The notes: a model not told the origin generated them from the letters alone. DNA of 64,000 nucleotides from Suilimivivens sp009774465 (GCA_947382645.1 CANDAE010000005.1:85002-149001); one strand, 5' to 3'. Shown: positions 51,334 through 60,912, numbered from the stretch's first letter. Translations and numbers: made by a program.

Positions 51334-52518
51334 TTATACCCACTTTGCAATCACTACTTCATCTGTGTCAAGCGCCTGCTGCATTAATTCATCAATTTTT
51401 TCTTCCAGATTTTTTTCATGTCGTTTGATGATATTCAAATTGGGTTTTGTCACAGGATGTTTTGCCACAAAAATTGTACAGCAGTCCTCATAAGGCAGAA
51501 TAGAAGTTTCAAAGGTACCTATCTTTTCTGATACATCCACTATTTCCATTTTGTCAAATCCAATCAAAGGACGAAAAACCGGAAGTGTGCACACTTCATT
51601 GGTAACTGCTAAAGACTGTACTGTCTGAGACGCCACCTGTCCTATGCTTTCTCCTGTAATCAGCCCCAGACAGGCATTTTCCTTTGCAATTCTTTCAGCA
51701 ATCTTCATCATATATCTTCGCATAATAATCGTAAGTTCCTCATGAGGACACTTCTCATAAATGTACAACTGAATATCCGTAAAATTAATAATATGGAGAT
51801 AAACCGGCCCTGCATAACGGGATACCAGCTTTGCAAGATCAATTACTTTTTGCTTTGCCCGGTCGCTGGTATAAGGAGGCGCATGAAAATACACAGCATC
51901 AATCTTTACTCCCCGTTTGGCAATCATATATCCTGCCACCGGCGAATCAATCCCCCCTGACAAAAGAAGCATTGCCTTTCCGTTGCTTCCCACCGGCATA
52001 CCGCCGGGCCCCGGTATCTCAATAGAGTAAATGTATATCTTTTCACGTATTTCCACATGCAGCATCACATCAGGCTGATGCACGTCCACCTTCATTTCAG
52101 GGAAAGCATCAAGCACCCTGCTTCCCAGCTCCATATTAAGCTCCATTGAATTCATGGGATAATTTTTGCGTGCCCTTCTGGTGTTTACCTTAAAGGTAAT
52201 ATTTTTATCTTCGTACGTCTTGTCCACATACTCGATTACCCTCTGGGCCAGCTTCTCAAATCCTTCATCCTTTACATCAATTACCGGACAGATTCCTGAA
52301 ATTCCAAACACTGTTTTTAAATTATCCACCGTCTCATCATAATCAAAATCAGATAATGCATGAACATAAATTCTGCCTTCTGTTCGGGAAACCTTAAATT
52401 CACCCTCGCAGCGCTTTAATGCATACTTTACCTGCTGTGCAAGAGCCTCCTCAAACAAATGCTTATTCTTTCCTTTTACGCCGATTTCAGCGTACTTAAT
52501 CAAAAATGTCGTAAACAT
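51334..52518 (-). CDS. thiI: tRNA 4-thiouridine synthase ThiI
   Basis: A 394-aa enzyme that uses persulfide sulfur to make s4U8 in tRNA and may supply sulfur for thiamine. It has an N-terminal ferredoxin-like region, a THUMP domain (about residues 60-165) and a PP-loop ATPase with LLSGGIDSPVAGYMIAKRG. There is no C-terminal rhodanese domain, so sulfur probably comes straight from the NifS-like desulfurase encoded just upstream. AGAGGA lies close before the ATG. Confidence 0.93.
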   Translation of the reverse strand: MFTTFLIKYAEIGVKGKNKHLFEEALAQQVKYALKRCEGEFKVSRTEGRIYVHALSDFDYDETVDNLKTVFGISGICPVIDVKDEGFEKLAQRVIEYVDKTYEDKNITFKVNTRRARKNYPMNSMELNMELGSRVLDAFPEMKVDVHQPDVMLHVEIREKIYIYSIEIPGPGGMPVGSNGKAMLLLSGGIDSPVAGYMIAKRGVKIDAVYFHAPPYTSDRAKQKVIDLAKLVSRYAGPVYLHIINFTDIQLYIYEKCPHEELTIIMRRYMMKIAERIAKENACLGLITGESIGQVASQTVQSLAVTNEVCTLPVFRPLIGFDKMEIVDVSEKIGTFETSILPYEDCCTIFVAKHPVTKPNLNIIKRHEKNLEEKIDELMQQALDTDEVVIAKWV

Positions 52519-52572
52519 AATTCCTCTTTTCTTTAAAATCTATTTGATAATTGTGAAGTGGATAAATTGAAT

Positions 52573-52730
52573 GAATATTCAGACAATATTTTCTGTTCAA
52601 ATCCTGTTGCACCAGGCATTCCAGCAAGCCAAATAGGACAGAAGCCAGTCGGGAAGTGTCCCTCCTGTCTTCTATTGTCTTGCTTACATGGTGCATAAGG
52701 CTTTTCACAGAATATATTGTCTGAATATTC
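52573..52730 (-). ncRNA. 158-bp foldback element between nifS and thiI (structured RNA or MITE)
   Basis: The outer arms 52573-52596 and 52707-52730 are inverted copies matching at 23 of 24 positions. Inside, TGCACCA/TGGTGCA and AGCAAG/CTTGCT pair, followed by AATAG-GACAG pairing and an apical GGGA-CACT-TCCC hairpin. Two facing 10-base unpaired stretches flank the middle. The whole would fold as a rod like 6S RNA, or it may be a miniature transposable element. No promoter could be placed with confidence and no protein is encoded. Confidence 0.5.
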
Positions 52731-52807
52731 CCACTACTTTACTGACTGCAAATTACTTAATAGCTGTTTAAAAATAAAATGTATCGACTAAAAATAGTTT
52801 TACTGAT

Positions 52808-53980
52808 TTACCGTCTCGCGGGCGAGCGTTCTCCTGTGTACTTTCTAAGCATGGGAATTATATCATACATTGTCTGCAAAGTATAGTTTATTTCTTCCAT
52901 CGTTGTAAATACGGAAAAGCTGAAACGTATGGTGGAACCTAAAAGATCCTGGGGAATTCCCATAGCCCGCAGTGTAGCGGAAGGCTGGGGCTTACGGGCT
53001 GAGCAGGCGCTTCCGGCAGAAACGTAAATTCCCTTGTCTTCAAGAGCATGAAGCAGAACCTCACTGCGGACGCCTCTTATAGATACGCTTACCACATGAG
53101 GCGCACCGGTTTCATCCGGATGACCATTTACCACTACATCATCCAGTTTTCTTACGCCATCTACAAAAGCCTTCTTAATCCTGTAAAGCTTTTCTGTTTC
53201 CTGATCCAGGCTTCCATAGATTATTTCAACTGCTTTTGCCATACCTGCTATCCCGGGAACATTTTCCGTACCGGAGCGGATGCCTCCCTGCTGGCCGCCG
53301 CCAAAAACAATAGGTTTGATTTTTACCTTTTCATCCACATATAAAAAGCCCACTCCTTTCGGTCCATGAATCTTATGACCACTGACCGATAAAAGGTCTA
53401 TATTCATTTTTTTAGGATAAATTCTAAACTTTCCATATCCCTGTACTGCATCTACGTGAAACAGTATTTTGGGATTCATTCTTTTGATCAAAGCGCCTGC
53501 CTGAACAACAGGCTGTAAAGAGCCTACTTCATTATTGGTATGCATAATGGAAACTAATATGGTTTCCCCGGTAATGGCACGCTCTAAATCCTCCAACCGT
53601 ATACATCCTTTTCCATCTACCGGCAGATAGGTTACGCGAAAACCTTCTTCCTCTAAATGTTTCATGGTCTGGAGAACTGCCGGGTGCTCTATCTGCGTGG
53701 TGATCAAATGTCTTCCGCTTCTGCAGTTTGCATAAGCGCAGCCTCTGATCGCCAAATTATCTGATTCTGTCCCTCCTGAAGTAAAAAATATCTCCTTTTC
53801 GTTAACTTTTAAATTTCTGGCAATTACATCCTTTGCATAACGGATATATTTCTCTGCCTGAACGCCCTTTCTATGGAGACTTGAGGGATTTCCATAGTCT
53901 TCACACATAATCTGGGTTATCAGGGCAGCTACCTGGTCAAAGCATCTGGTGGTTGCCGAATTGTCTAAATATACCTCCAT
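52808..53980 (-). CDS. Cysteine desulfurase (NifS/IscS family)
   Basis: A 390-aa PLP enzyme that strips sulfur from cysteine to form a protein persulfide. N-terminal YLDNSATT, TSGGTESDNLAI, the PLP-binding Lys in SVSGHKIHGPKG and the persulfide Cys in SAGSACSAR are all present. Its position before thiI suggests it serves tRNA thiolation; the pairing is common in Firmicutes without a ThiI rhodanese domain. Confidence 0.93.
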   Translation of the reverse strand: MEVYLDNSATTRCFDQVAALITQIMCEDYGNPSSLHRKGVQAEKYIRYAKDVIARNLKVNEKEIFFTSGGTESDNLAIRGCAYANCRSGRHLITTQIEHPAVLQTMKHLEEEGFRVTYLPVDGKGCIRLEDLERAITGETILVSIMHTNNEVGSLQPVVQAGALIKRMNPKILFHVDAVQGYGKFRIYPKKMNIDLLSVSGHKIHGPKGVGFLYVDEKVKIKPIVFGGGQQGGIRSGTENVPGIAGMAKAVEIIYGSLDQETEKLYRIKKAFVDGVRKLDDVVVNGHPDETGAPHVVSVSIRGVRSEVLLHALEDKGIYVSAGSACSARKPQPSATLRAMGIPQDLLGSTIRFSFSVFTTMEEINYTLQTMYDIIPMLRKYTGERSPARR

Positions 53981-54037
53981 AATATCACTGGCCTTTCTAA
54001 ACAGAGTATTCCTCTTTATCTTACTAATACTATATGA

Positions 54038-54778
54038 TTATTGCTCTAAATGGTACATTAATATGGACAGGACGCTCATGCCTGCAGTCTCTGTCCGCAG
54101 AATGCGCTTTCCAAGTGTAATGGGGATAATTCCTGCATTCACTGCTTTCTCAATTTCTTCTTCTGCAAATCCGCCCTCCGGTCCGATAAACACCGCAATA
54201 TCCTCACCCGGCTTAAGCCCATTCATAATTTTTTTCGTTTTTTCCATTCCTTCCGCCAACTCATAGGGAATTACCTTCACCTGCACAGGGCTGCTGTAGC
54301 TGACTGCATCACTAAAGCTCATTACGTTCTGCACCTTTGGTATGATTCCCCGCCTGCTTTGCTTGGCTGCTGCCTCTGCAATCCCCTGCCATCTTAAAAT
54401 TTTACTTTTGGCTTTCTTTTCATCCAGCTTTACCACTGACCGCTTTGCTGCAACCGGAATAATTTCATATACCCCCAGTTCCACTGCTTTTTGAATAATC
54501 AATTCCATTTTATCAGCTTTGGGAAGTCCCTGAAAAAGATAGACCTTAGAGGGTAGTTCCATCCCCTCTTCTTTAATAAACCGCAGCTCGCAGACTATCT
54601 CTTCCTCAGAAAATGTTTCTATCCCACAGCGGTATTCCTTCCCATCCAGACCATTGCTGACTGAAATTTCATCCCCCGGTTTCATACGAAGCACATTTTT
54701 TATATGATTAACATCTTTTCCTTTTATGACAATCCTTTTTCCCTGAATCTGACCGGGATCTACAAAAAACTGATACAT
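54038..54778 (-). CDS. rsmE: 16S rRNA m3U1498 methyltransferase RsmE
   Basis: A 246-aa SPOUT-class methyltransferase that modifies U1498 of 16S rRNA. N-terminal PUA-like region (YQFFVDPGQIQGKRIVIKG) and a C-terminal knot with IGPEGGFAEEEIEKA and TLGKRILRTETA. It starts 4 bases after the prmA stop and is probably translated by coupling, as in the widely conserved prmA-rsmE pair. Confidence 0.93.
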   Translation of the reverse strand: MYQFFVDPGQIQGKRIVIKGKDVNHIKNVLRMKPGDEISVSNGLDGKEYRCGIETFSEEEIVCELRFIKEEGMELPSKVYLFQGLPKADKMELIIQKAVELGVYEIIPVAAKRSVVKLDEKKAKSKILRWQGIAEAAAKQSRRGIIPKVQNVMSFSDAVSYSSPVQVKVIPYELAEGMEKTKKIMNGLKPGEDIAVFIGPEGGFAEEEIEKAVNAGIIPITLGKRILRTETAGMSVLSILMYHLEQ

Positions 54779-54781
54779 AGC

Positions 54782-55804
54782 TTAAGTTTCATTGTCCTTC
54801 CTGGCAATCACGCCTGCCCACTCGCCCTGATGATTTACTTCCAGTACCGTAAGCCCTGCTTCTTTTATTGCCTTTACCACGATTTCCTCTTTATCATCAA
54901 TAATACCGGAGGTAATATAAATACCGCCTTTCTTTAACTGGTGCAGAATCACCGGTGTTAAGGGCACAAGTACTTCCGCCAGAATGTTGGCCACAACAAT
55001 ATCATAACATTCATATCCAACCTTATCCTGCACATCCTTTTCCGTAATAATATTGCCGATCATCAGGGTAAAATCATTCTGGGAAATTCCATTTGCTTCC
55101 ATGTTCTGCCTTACCGCATCCACAGCGCAAGGATCAAGATCGGTTCCCACTGCTTTCTCAGCTCCAAACATTAAAGCAAGAATAGCCAAAATGCCGCTTC
55201 CTGTTCCCACATCCAAAAGCACGGTCTGTGGCGTAATAAACTTTCGAAGGGCTCTGATGCAAAGCTGTGTGGTATCATGCATTCCGGTTCCAAAAGCAGT
55301 TCCCGGATCAATGTGAAGAACTGTTTTTCCCGGATCCTGGGGCTCCACTTCCTCCCAGGAAGGAATCACCAGGATATCATCTATGGTAAATTGATGAAAA
55401 TACTGCTTCCAGTTATTGATCCAGTCAATATCCTCCGTCTCTTCAATCACCACTGTTCCTTCCCCGATTTCCATGAAATCTCTTAAGCCTTCCAGTTCTT
55501 CTTTTACCTTTTCACAAATCGCTTCTCCAGTGGTTTCTTCCCCATTTAAAATAAGTCCATGATATTTGCTGCCTTCCGGCAATTCCGATCCTTCTTTTTC
55601 TTCCACAAAAAAGCTTAAGTATGCAATCCCGTCATCCTCCGGAGCATCCGGCAGAATATCCACAAACATCTGCTCCTTTTCCCATGCGGTCAAAGGAACC
55701 TTATCTTCAATCTGTGCGCCTTCCAATCCAATATCATATAAGGTGCTGATAATAATGTCTTCCGCATCCGTTACTGTTTTTATTTTAAACTTCATCCATT
55801 TCAT
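54782..55804 (-). CDS. prmA: Ribosomal protein L11 methyltransferase
   Basis: A 340-aa SAM-dependent enzyme that trimethylates ribosomal protein L11. The N-terminal L11-recognition domain precedes the methyltransferase core with DPGTAFGTGMHDTTQ, LDVGTGSGILAI and VVANILAEVL. The start at 55804 (MKWMKFKI) is chosen because GGGAAGGA lies 9 bases before it. First gene of the prmA-rsmE pair. Confidence 0.94.
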   Translation of the reverse strand: MKWMKFKIKTVTDAEDIIISTLYDIGLEGAQIEDKVPLTAWEKEQMFVDILPDAPEDDGIAYLSFFVEEKEGSELPEGSKYHGLILNGEETTGEAICEKVKEELEGLRDFMEIGEGTVVIEETEDIDWINNWKQYFHQFTIDDILVIPSWEEVEPQDPGKTVLHIDPGTAFGTGMHDTTQLCIRALRKFITPQTVLLDVGTGSGILAILALMFGAEKAVGTDLDPCAVDAVRQNMEANGISQNDFTLMIGNIITEKDVQDKVGYECYDIVVANILAEVLVPLTPVILHQLKKGGIYITSGIIDDKEEIVVKAIKEAGLTVLEVNHQGEWAGVIARKDNET

Positions 55805-55894
55805 AAAAATAAATCCTTCCCGATAAATGATTGTAACCGTTTGGCCAGTCATTCATAAGTCACCAGAACATACACTTTTCCGGCACAATTAAGA

Positions 55895-55923
55895 TTGACC
55901 TGATAATAGTTCCATATTATCAT
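55895..55923 (+). promoter_or_regulatory. Predicted promoter of nudC
   Basis: The -35 TTGACC (55895-55900) and -10 TATCAT (55918-55923) are 17 bases apart, in the gap between the divergent prmA and nudC genes. Confidence 0.65.
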
Positions 55924-55975
55924 AGAAATGATTTTACTGCCATTATATTTTATATACAGGAAGGATTGTTATGAA

Positions 55976-56845
55976 ATGATACAGGATATTTATCCCAGGA
56001 CTTATCATAATGAATATCAGGATACAAAGCCTGCAGAAAATGATTTTATTTTGGTTTTCCATAAGAACACCATACTTGTGCGGTTTCAGAATGGAAAACT
56101 GCGTTACCCCACATTAAAAGAAACCGGTTCTTTTTCCTGCGAGTATTATTATTTATTTTCTATTGATCACTATAAATACTTTCTGGCAAAACCTGCCCAG
56201 AACCTTTCTATCTCAGCAGACGCCAAGCCAGCCATCGCTTTAAATGGCTATCACTATGAAAATGTAAGCATATTCCGTACTGCTTTTTCAAGGCATACTG
56301 CATTTGCCGGCATAACCGCCCACCATCTGTTTAACTGGTACCAGACCAATCAATTCTGCGGGCGCTGCGGACACAGCATGGTTCCCGACCATAAGGAACG
56401 CATGTTGTTTTGCCCTGACTGTCATAATATGGTTTATCCCAGAATTTCTCCTGCGGTTATCATAGGCATTATAAACGGAGATAAAATATTAATGAGCAAA
56501 TATGCCGGACGCCCCTACACTAACTATGCATTAATTGCAGGCTTTACGGAAATTGGAGAATCCGCAGAGCAGACCGTTGCCAGAGAGGTAATGGAGGAAG
56601 TGGGACTTAAAGTAAAAAATATCCGTTATTATAAAAGCCAGCCCTGGGGATTTTCCGGAAGCCTTTTAATGGGATTTTTCTGCGACCTTGACGGTTCCGA
56701 TGAAATCATTCTTGACAAAAATGAACTGGCAGAAGCCGGATGGTTTTCGCGGGAAGAAATTGCCCTTGAGGATGACCAGTTAAGCCTTACCCGTGAAATG
56801 ATTATGGCCTTCAAATATTCTTCCCATTTTTTTATGCAAGAATAG
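55976..56845 (+). CDS. nudC: NAD(+) diphosphatase / decapping Nudix enzyme NudC
   Basis: A 289-aa Nudix hydrolase that splits NAD(H) and removes NAD caps from RNA. A zinc ribbon (FCGRCGHSM ... FCPDCHNMVYPR) is followed by the Nudix box GFTEIGESAEQTVAREVMEE and the NudC-specific SQPWGF. The start at 55976 (MIQDIYPR) is preferred, with AGGAAGGA upstream. Its 3' end overlaps the convergent aldo/keto reductase gene by 14 bases. Confidence 0.92.
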   Translation: MIQDIYPRTYHNEYQDTKPAENDFILVFHKNTILVRFQNGKLRYPTLKETGSFSCEYYYLFSIDHYKYFLAKPAQNLSISADAKPAIALNGYHYENVSIFRTAFSRHTAFAGITAHHLFNWYQTNQFCGRCGHSMVPDHKERMLFCPDCHNMVYPRISPAVIIGIINGDKILMSKYAGRPYTNYALIAGFTEIGESAEQTVAREVMEEVGLKVKNIRYYKSQPWGFSGSLLMGFFCDLDGSDEIILDKNELAEAGWFSREEIALEDDQLSLTREMIMAFKYSSHFFMQE

Positions 56846-57824
56846 CTTCTACCCTGTGAAGTTCTTCTTCTGAAAAATTTATATTTTCCAAAGCTTTTAT
56901 ATTTTCCAGAATCTGCTCCGGCCTGCTGGCTCCGATAAGCACCGAAGTTACCTTTCCATCCCTTAAAACCCATGCCAATGCCATCTGCGTAAGGGATTGT
57001 CCCCTCTCCACTGCAATTTCATTCAGCTTCCGCACCTTTTCAAGCTTGTTTTCATCCAGATTTTCCTTATGCAGATAAGGACTCTTTCCTGTGCCAATAC
57101 GGGAGTTTTCCGGGATTCCGTTTAAATATTTCCCAGTGAGAACCCCCTGTGCCAAAGGGCTGAATGCAATACATCCTATCCCATTTTCATAAAGATAATC
57201 CTTTAATCCATCCTCTTCTATCCAGCGGTCCAGCATGGAATATCTTGGCTGATGGATAATGAAAGGTGTTCCCTGCCTTTTTAATATTTCATAAGCTTCT
57301 TTTGTCTGCTCTTTTTTATAATTGGATATGCCGACATACAAAGCTTTCCCCTGCCTTACAATCTGATCAAGAGCTCCCATTGTTTCCTCAAGAGGAGTAT
57401 TGGGATCCGGCCTGTGATGATAGAAAATATCCACATAATCCAGCCCCAGCTTTTTCAGACTTTGATCAAGACTGGCTATCAAATACTTTTTCGAACCTCC
57501 GTCTCCATAAGGCCCTTTCCACATATCATATCCTGCCTTGCTGGAAATAACCATTTCATTCCTGTAGGGCATCAGATCTGACTTTAAAATTCTTCCCATA
57601 TTTTCTTCAGCGCTTCCGTATACGGGGCCATAATTATTTGCCAGGTCAAAATGTGTAATTCCATTATCAAAGGCGGTAAATAAAATCCGTTTCATGTTTT
57701 CCATTTCATTTACCGAGCCAAAATTATGCCACATTCCCAAAGAAAGCGCGGGCAGCTTAAGTCCGCTTTTCCCGCAATGATTATAAATCATACTTTCATA
57801 TCTGTTTTCATTTGCAATATACAT
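56832..57824 (-). CDS. Aldo/keto reductase (YghZ-like)
   Basis: A 330-aa NADPH-dependent reductase of the Kv-beta/YghZ type, possibly acting on glyceraldehyde-3-phosphate or methylglyoxal. Catalytic residues fall in GITHFDLANNYG (Asp and Tyr), VISSKAGY (Lys) and DIFYHHRPD (His). The C-terminal coenzyme site is SVLIGASRPEQI. The start at 57824 is chosen because GGAGGACTGAAA precedes that ATG. It is the last gene of a run with the DUF5722 and BMP lipoprotein genes. Confidence 0.9.
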   Translation of the reverse strand: MYIANENRYESMIYNHCGKSGLKLPALSLGMWHNFGSVNEMENMKRILFTAFDNGITHFDLANNYGPVYGSAEENMGRILKSDLMPYRNEMVISSKAGYDMWKGPYGDGGSKKYLIASLDQSLKKLGLDYVDIFYHHRPDPNTPLEETMGALDQIVRQGKALYVGISNYKKEQTKEAYEILKRQGTPFIIHQPRYSMLDRWIEEDGLKDYLYENGIGCIAFSPLAQGVLTGKYLNGIPENSRIGTGKSPYLHKENLDENKLEKVRKLNEIAVERGQSLTQMALAWVLRDGKVTSVLIGASRPEQILENIKALENINFSEEELHRVEAILA

Positions 57825-57891
57825 TTTCAGTCCTCCAGTTTTTCTGTTTTTATACTTCCGGCTTCTTTCCGGCAGCAAATAACTGCCTGTC

Positions 57892-59586
57892 CTACTGTGC
57901 CCAGCCAAGCGCCTCTTCAAGGCTTTCCGCCCCCAATATGTTCAACATAAATTCTGTGTACTCCTGGGCCTTGTCCGTATCAATATAACGAAAAACTTCT
58001 TTCAGGTACTTGTCCGAATGGTCGTACTCATAAAGGCCAAAAGATAACCCGCTCACTACTTCTTCCGGCGCATCTGTCTGTCTGTTTAAGATAAAAGCAT
58101 CTATATACGGATTGGCATCTACAATATAATAGCAATAAGCAAATGCTGCTGCCTGCAGCTTTTCTCCTGATTTGGAGGAAAATCCAAGCTCAGTAATGGT
58201 AATGCTTCTGACTTCTCCTTTTGTATCCAGATATTCCTCCTGCTTTAAAAAGTCCGTCAAAACATTTAAATTCATAACCGTAAGTATTTCTGCTTCCGAT
58301 GTCTTATCATTTTCTGCAGACCAGTAATTTACACGGGTAAGGGGCTCCGGATAGGGATGTATTGCAATGCCCCAGTCGTAATTTCCATGCACTAACGCTG
58401 CGTCATTAAATGCTTCTACTACATCCTTTGCATTAAAATAATCCTTATTGCTTCCGCCATTGCTGTTCCAGTCATGATCCACGCTGAAATATACCCCTGC
58501 ATTTGCATAATTGCTTCTTGCTGCCTGGTAAAAAATACGGAATGCCTTTTCAAACTCTTTTGAATAGTATATCGGATCTGTGGTGTCCATATAATTCCAC
58601 ACCTTGCACTGATTAATCTCATTGGCAAATACCCAGTTATGTACCATACCATGCTCTCCGGTAGAATAACGCCGGGTTAAAAAGCTTGCCACTGCTTCAA
58701 GCTCTTTCACACCCTCTTCTTCCTCCGTATTAAACATGTAATAATATACCCCTTTTTTCTGCTCTCTTGCTCTGGGGTGTATCATCTCAAGGCAGTTGTC
58801 ATTCCAGTCGTTTAGTACAACTGCTGTAGAACACATGCCAATGCTTGTCAAATAAGAAAACAGCCCGTCATAATCACTTACCACTTTTCCGTTAAACTTA
58901 TAGTCTTTTCCATCATAGGTATAAATAATTGTAGGATATGCCTGATCGGTAGTTTCACCCATAATAATAGAAAGAGGTATATTATAGATACTGTGTTTTA
59001 CCTCCAGGTCTGTCAGTTTTTCCGTTCCCAGCATGGTAGGATCAAGCAGGATTCCTTTTTTTGATCCTGTCTCCGGATATGGTTCCTGATTTTCGGCCAG
59101 AACTTCCGGATTTGCAAGATAAATTCCTTTTCCAATAGGAACATACTTCTCATCTATCAAAAGTGCAGGAATAAATTGTTTAAATAAATACCCTTCTTTA
59201 TAGGAAAACGCAACTTCACTGACTCTTTTTTTAATCCATGCTGCAACAGGCTTCCCTGACAGGTTTTGGGTATCCTCATAACACTCAACTGCAAACAAAT
59301 ATAAATAAGTGTCGTCGCTTTCCGGAATCTGCGGCATCTCTAAAAAATATTTCATCTGTTCCGGCATTTGCTCATTTAGTAAAGCTTTTCCTGAAGCATA
59401 ATCTGCCAAATCCTGAACTTCTATCTTCACCTCACCCCGGGCAAGGTCATCAAAATTCATTTCATTTTCATCCAGTTCTACCTGACTGCCAAGGGTTTCT
59501 CTGCTGTCAGATGTTTTCTTTCCACAACCCCATAAAAGTACCGCCGGCAAAAAAATCATTATTAATAATAAAACTTTTTTATACAC
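57892..59586 (-). CDS. DUF5722 domain lipoprotein (glycosidase-like barrel)
   Basis: A 564-aa predicted lipoprotein, lipobox LLWGC, with an N-terminal beta-rich region and a C-terminal domain that looks like a GH-A TIM barrel: HNWVFANEINQCKVW would hold the acid/base Glu and ITITELGFSSKSGE the nucleophile. The call to DUF5722 is from overall pattern recognition. It could be a surface polysaccharide hydrolase; the substrate is unknown. The gene begins 3 bases after the BMP lipoprotein stop, so the two are likely co-translated. Confidence 0.75.
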   Translation of the reverse strand: MYKKVLLLIMIFLPAVLLWGCGKKTSDSRETLGSQVELDENEMNFDDLARGEVKIEVQDLADYASGKALLNEQMPEQMKYFLEMPQIPESDDTYLYLFAVECYEDTQNLSGKPVAAWIKKRVSEVAFSYKEGYLFKQFIPALLIDEKYVPIGKGIYLANPEVLAENQEPYPETGSKKGILLDPTMLGTEKLTDLEVKHSIYNIPLSIIMGETTDQAYPTIIYTYDGKDYKFNGKVVSDYDGLFSYLTSIGMCSTAVVLNDWNDNCLEMIHPRAREQKKGVYYYMFNTEEEEGVKELEAVASFLTRRYSTGEHGMVHNWVFANEINQCKVWNYMDTTDPIYYSKEFEKAFRIFYQAARSNYANAGVYFSVDHDWNSNGGSNKDYFNAKDVVEAFNDAALVHGNYDWGIAIHPYPEPLTRVNYWSAENDKTSEAEILTVMNLNVLTDFLKQEEYLDTKGEVRSITITELGFSSKSGEKLQAAAFAYCYYIVDANPYIDAFILNRQTDAPEEVVSGLSFGLYEYDHSDKYLKEVFRYIDTDKAQEYTEFMLNILGAESLEEALGWAQ

Positions 59587-59589
59587 CTC

Positions 59590-60789
59590 TCATCCCCCTG
59601 CGCTTACATATTTCACTGTAACAGATACCTGCGGCCGCCTGAGGATCTCATCAGATACAGATATTTTTCCCTGTTTCATCTGTGTGTATATTTCATAACA
59701 TTTTTCCATTGTAACATTTTTAAATCTCCATTCCGTTTCCAAAATTGGAATTCCCGTACAATTGTCCTGTGCACCATACCTGATACTCTTACCGGCAAAT
59801 TCTTCCGACCATTTCCTGCCTGCCGCATAATAATTATCAAGTGAGATAACTACCGCATTTGCAATATCTTTTACCGCGCTGGTAAGAAAACGATCTGAAA
59901 TCCTGCATTGATCCACGTCAGCGCCAATCAGTAAGCCCTCTTTTTCTTCTGCTGCTTCCAACACTGATTCATAAAGGGAACCCCCACACGCAAAAATAAG
60001 CTGTGTGCCCTCCTCATACCACTTTAAAGCTTTTTCATATATCTTTCCAGATGGCTGATAAGTTCCTGCATACCAATAGCTTACCGTTACGTCTTCAAGC
60101 TCCAGTTCCTTAGACGCATCATCAATTCCCTGCAAATAGCCATGACCATAGCGAATTACGGCCGGATCCTTTTTCCCGCCGATAAATCCCAGATTCCGAT
60201 AGCCTTCCAGAACTGCCATATAGCCTGCCAGATAACCGGACTCCTCTTCCTGAAAGGAAACACAATGTACATTATCGTTTAAATCAACCGGATTCCCTTC
60301 GTCATCAACAGGCTCTCCATCTATCAGCAAAAAGGAAATCTCCGGATAACTGTCCTGTAATTTTCCAACTGCTTCTCGAAAATCATATCCTGCACAGACA
60401 ATTATCTTTGCCTGTTTGTTAATCGCATGTTCAACAATTTGAAGATGTCCCTCAAAATTATCTTCTTCTATGTTATAACAGGAAAAAGAAACTCCTGCTG
60501 CCAGTCCGTACATCTGAACTCCTTCATATATGACCTCATTGTACCCTCCATCCATAACGGTGCCGTCTGACACAAATGCGATTTCTCCGCCTTCTTCCTG
60601 ATAATCTTCATAATGATCCCTAAGCAGCTCTTCCATAGGATCCACCTTTGCTGCATCCTGCTGCATCTGCTGTATATCCGTATCTTCATTTTCTCTTGAA
60701 ATAACTTCCTGCCGGTCAGACACAGCACACCCTGTAATTGCCCCTGCAAGAACAAAACCAGCTATGCTGTATATTATTTTTTTCTTCAT
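59590..60789 (-). CDS. BMP/PnrA-family substrate-binding lipoprotein
   Basis: A 399-aa lipoprotein (lipobox GAITGC) of the basic membrane protein family, whose members bind nucleosides or other small ligands for ABC uptake. Family blocks: AFVSDGTVMDGGYNEVIYEG, CAGYDFREAVGKL, EEESGYLAGYMA and LIFACGGSLYESV. No permease or ATPase gene is adjacent, so it may be a sensor or serve a distant transporter. The start at 60789 has AGAGG 8 bases upstream. First gene behind a strong promoter. Confidence 0.83.
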   Translation of the reverse strand: MKKKIIYSIAGFVLAGAITGCAVSDRQEVISRENEDTDIQQMQQDAAKVDPMEELLRDHYEDYQEEGGEIAFVSDGTVMDGGYNEVIYEGVQMYGLAAGVSFSCYNIEEDNFEGHLQIVEHAINKQAKIIVCAGYDFREAVGKLQDSYPEISFLLIDGEPVDDEGNPVDLNDNVHCVSFQEEESGYLAGYMAVLEGYRNLGFIGGKKDPAVIRYGHGYLQGIDDASKELELEDVTVSYWYAGTYQPSGKIYEKALKWYEEGTQLIFACGGSLYESVLEAAEEKEGLLIGADVDQCRISDRFLTSAVKDIANAVVISLDNYYAAGRKWSEEFAGKSIRYGAQDNCTGIPILETEWRFKNVTMEKCYEIYTQMKQGKISVSDEILRRPQVSVTVKYVSAGG

Positions 60790-60808
60790 GCTTTTTACCT
60801 CTTTTCCA

Positions 60809-60837
60809 AGTATAGCATCTCTAAACACTATTTGCAA
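60809..60837 (-). promoter_or_regulatory. Predicted promoter of the BMP-DUF5722 operon
   Basis: On the minus strand, -35 TTGCAA (60832-60837) and -10 TATACT (60809-60814) are exactly 17 bases apart. Confidence 0.75.
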
Positions 60838-60880
60838 AAAAGATTAGTGATTTTTCTCGTCAAAAGACGCCTTAATACGC

Positions 60881-60912
60881 AAAAAGAACTGCTTTATCAA
60901 AACAGTTCTTTT
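60881..60912 (-). terminator. Terminator of the fructose PTS-HPr-DeoR operon
   Basis: On the minus strand AAAAGAACTG pairs with CAGTTCTTTT around an 11-base loop, followed by a T-run, shortly after the DeoR gene. Confidence 0.85.

Noticed and set aside
51126..51350. Open frame on the minus strand with an internal repeated peptide (ASRDVLML)
   Set aside because: The peptide repeat is only the translation of the tandem hairpin repeats at 51258-51333 and the terminator; no ribosome site is present.
52496..52708. 70-codon open frame in the nifS-thiI gap
   Set aside because: It runs through the foldback element, whose paired structure explains the sequence better than coding, and it lacks a ribosome site.
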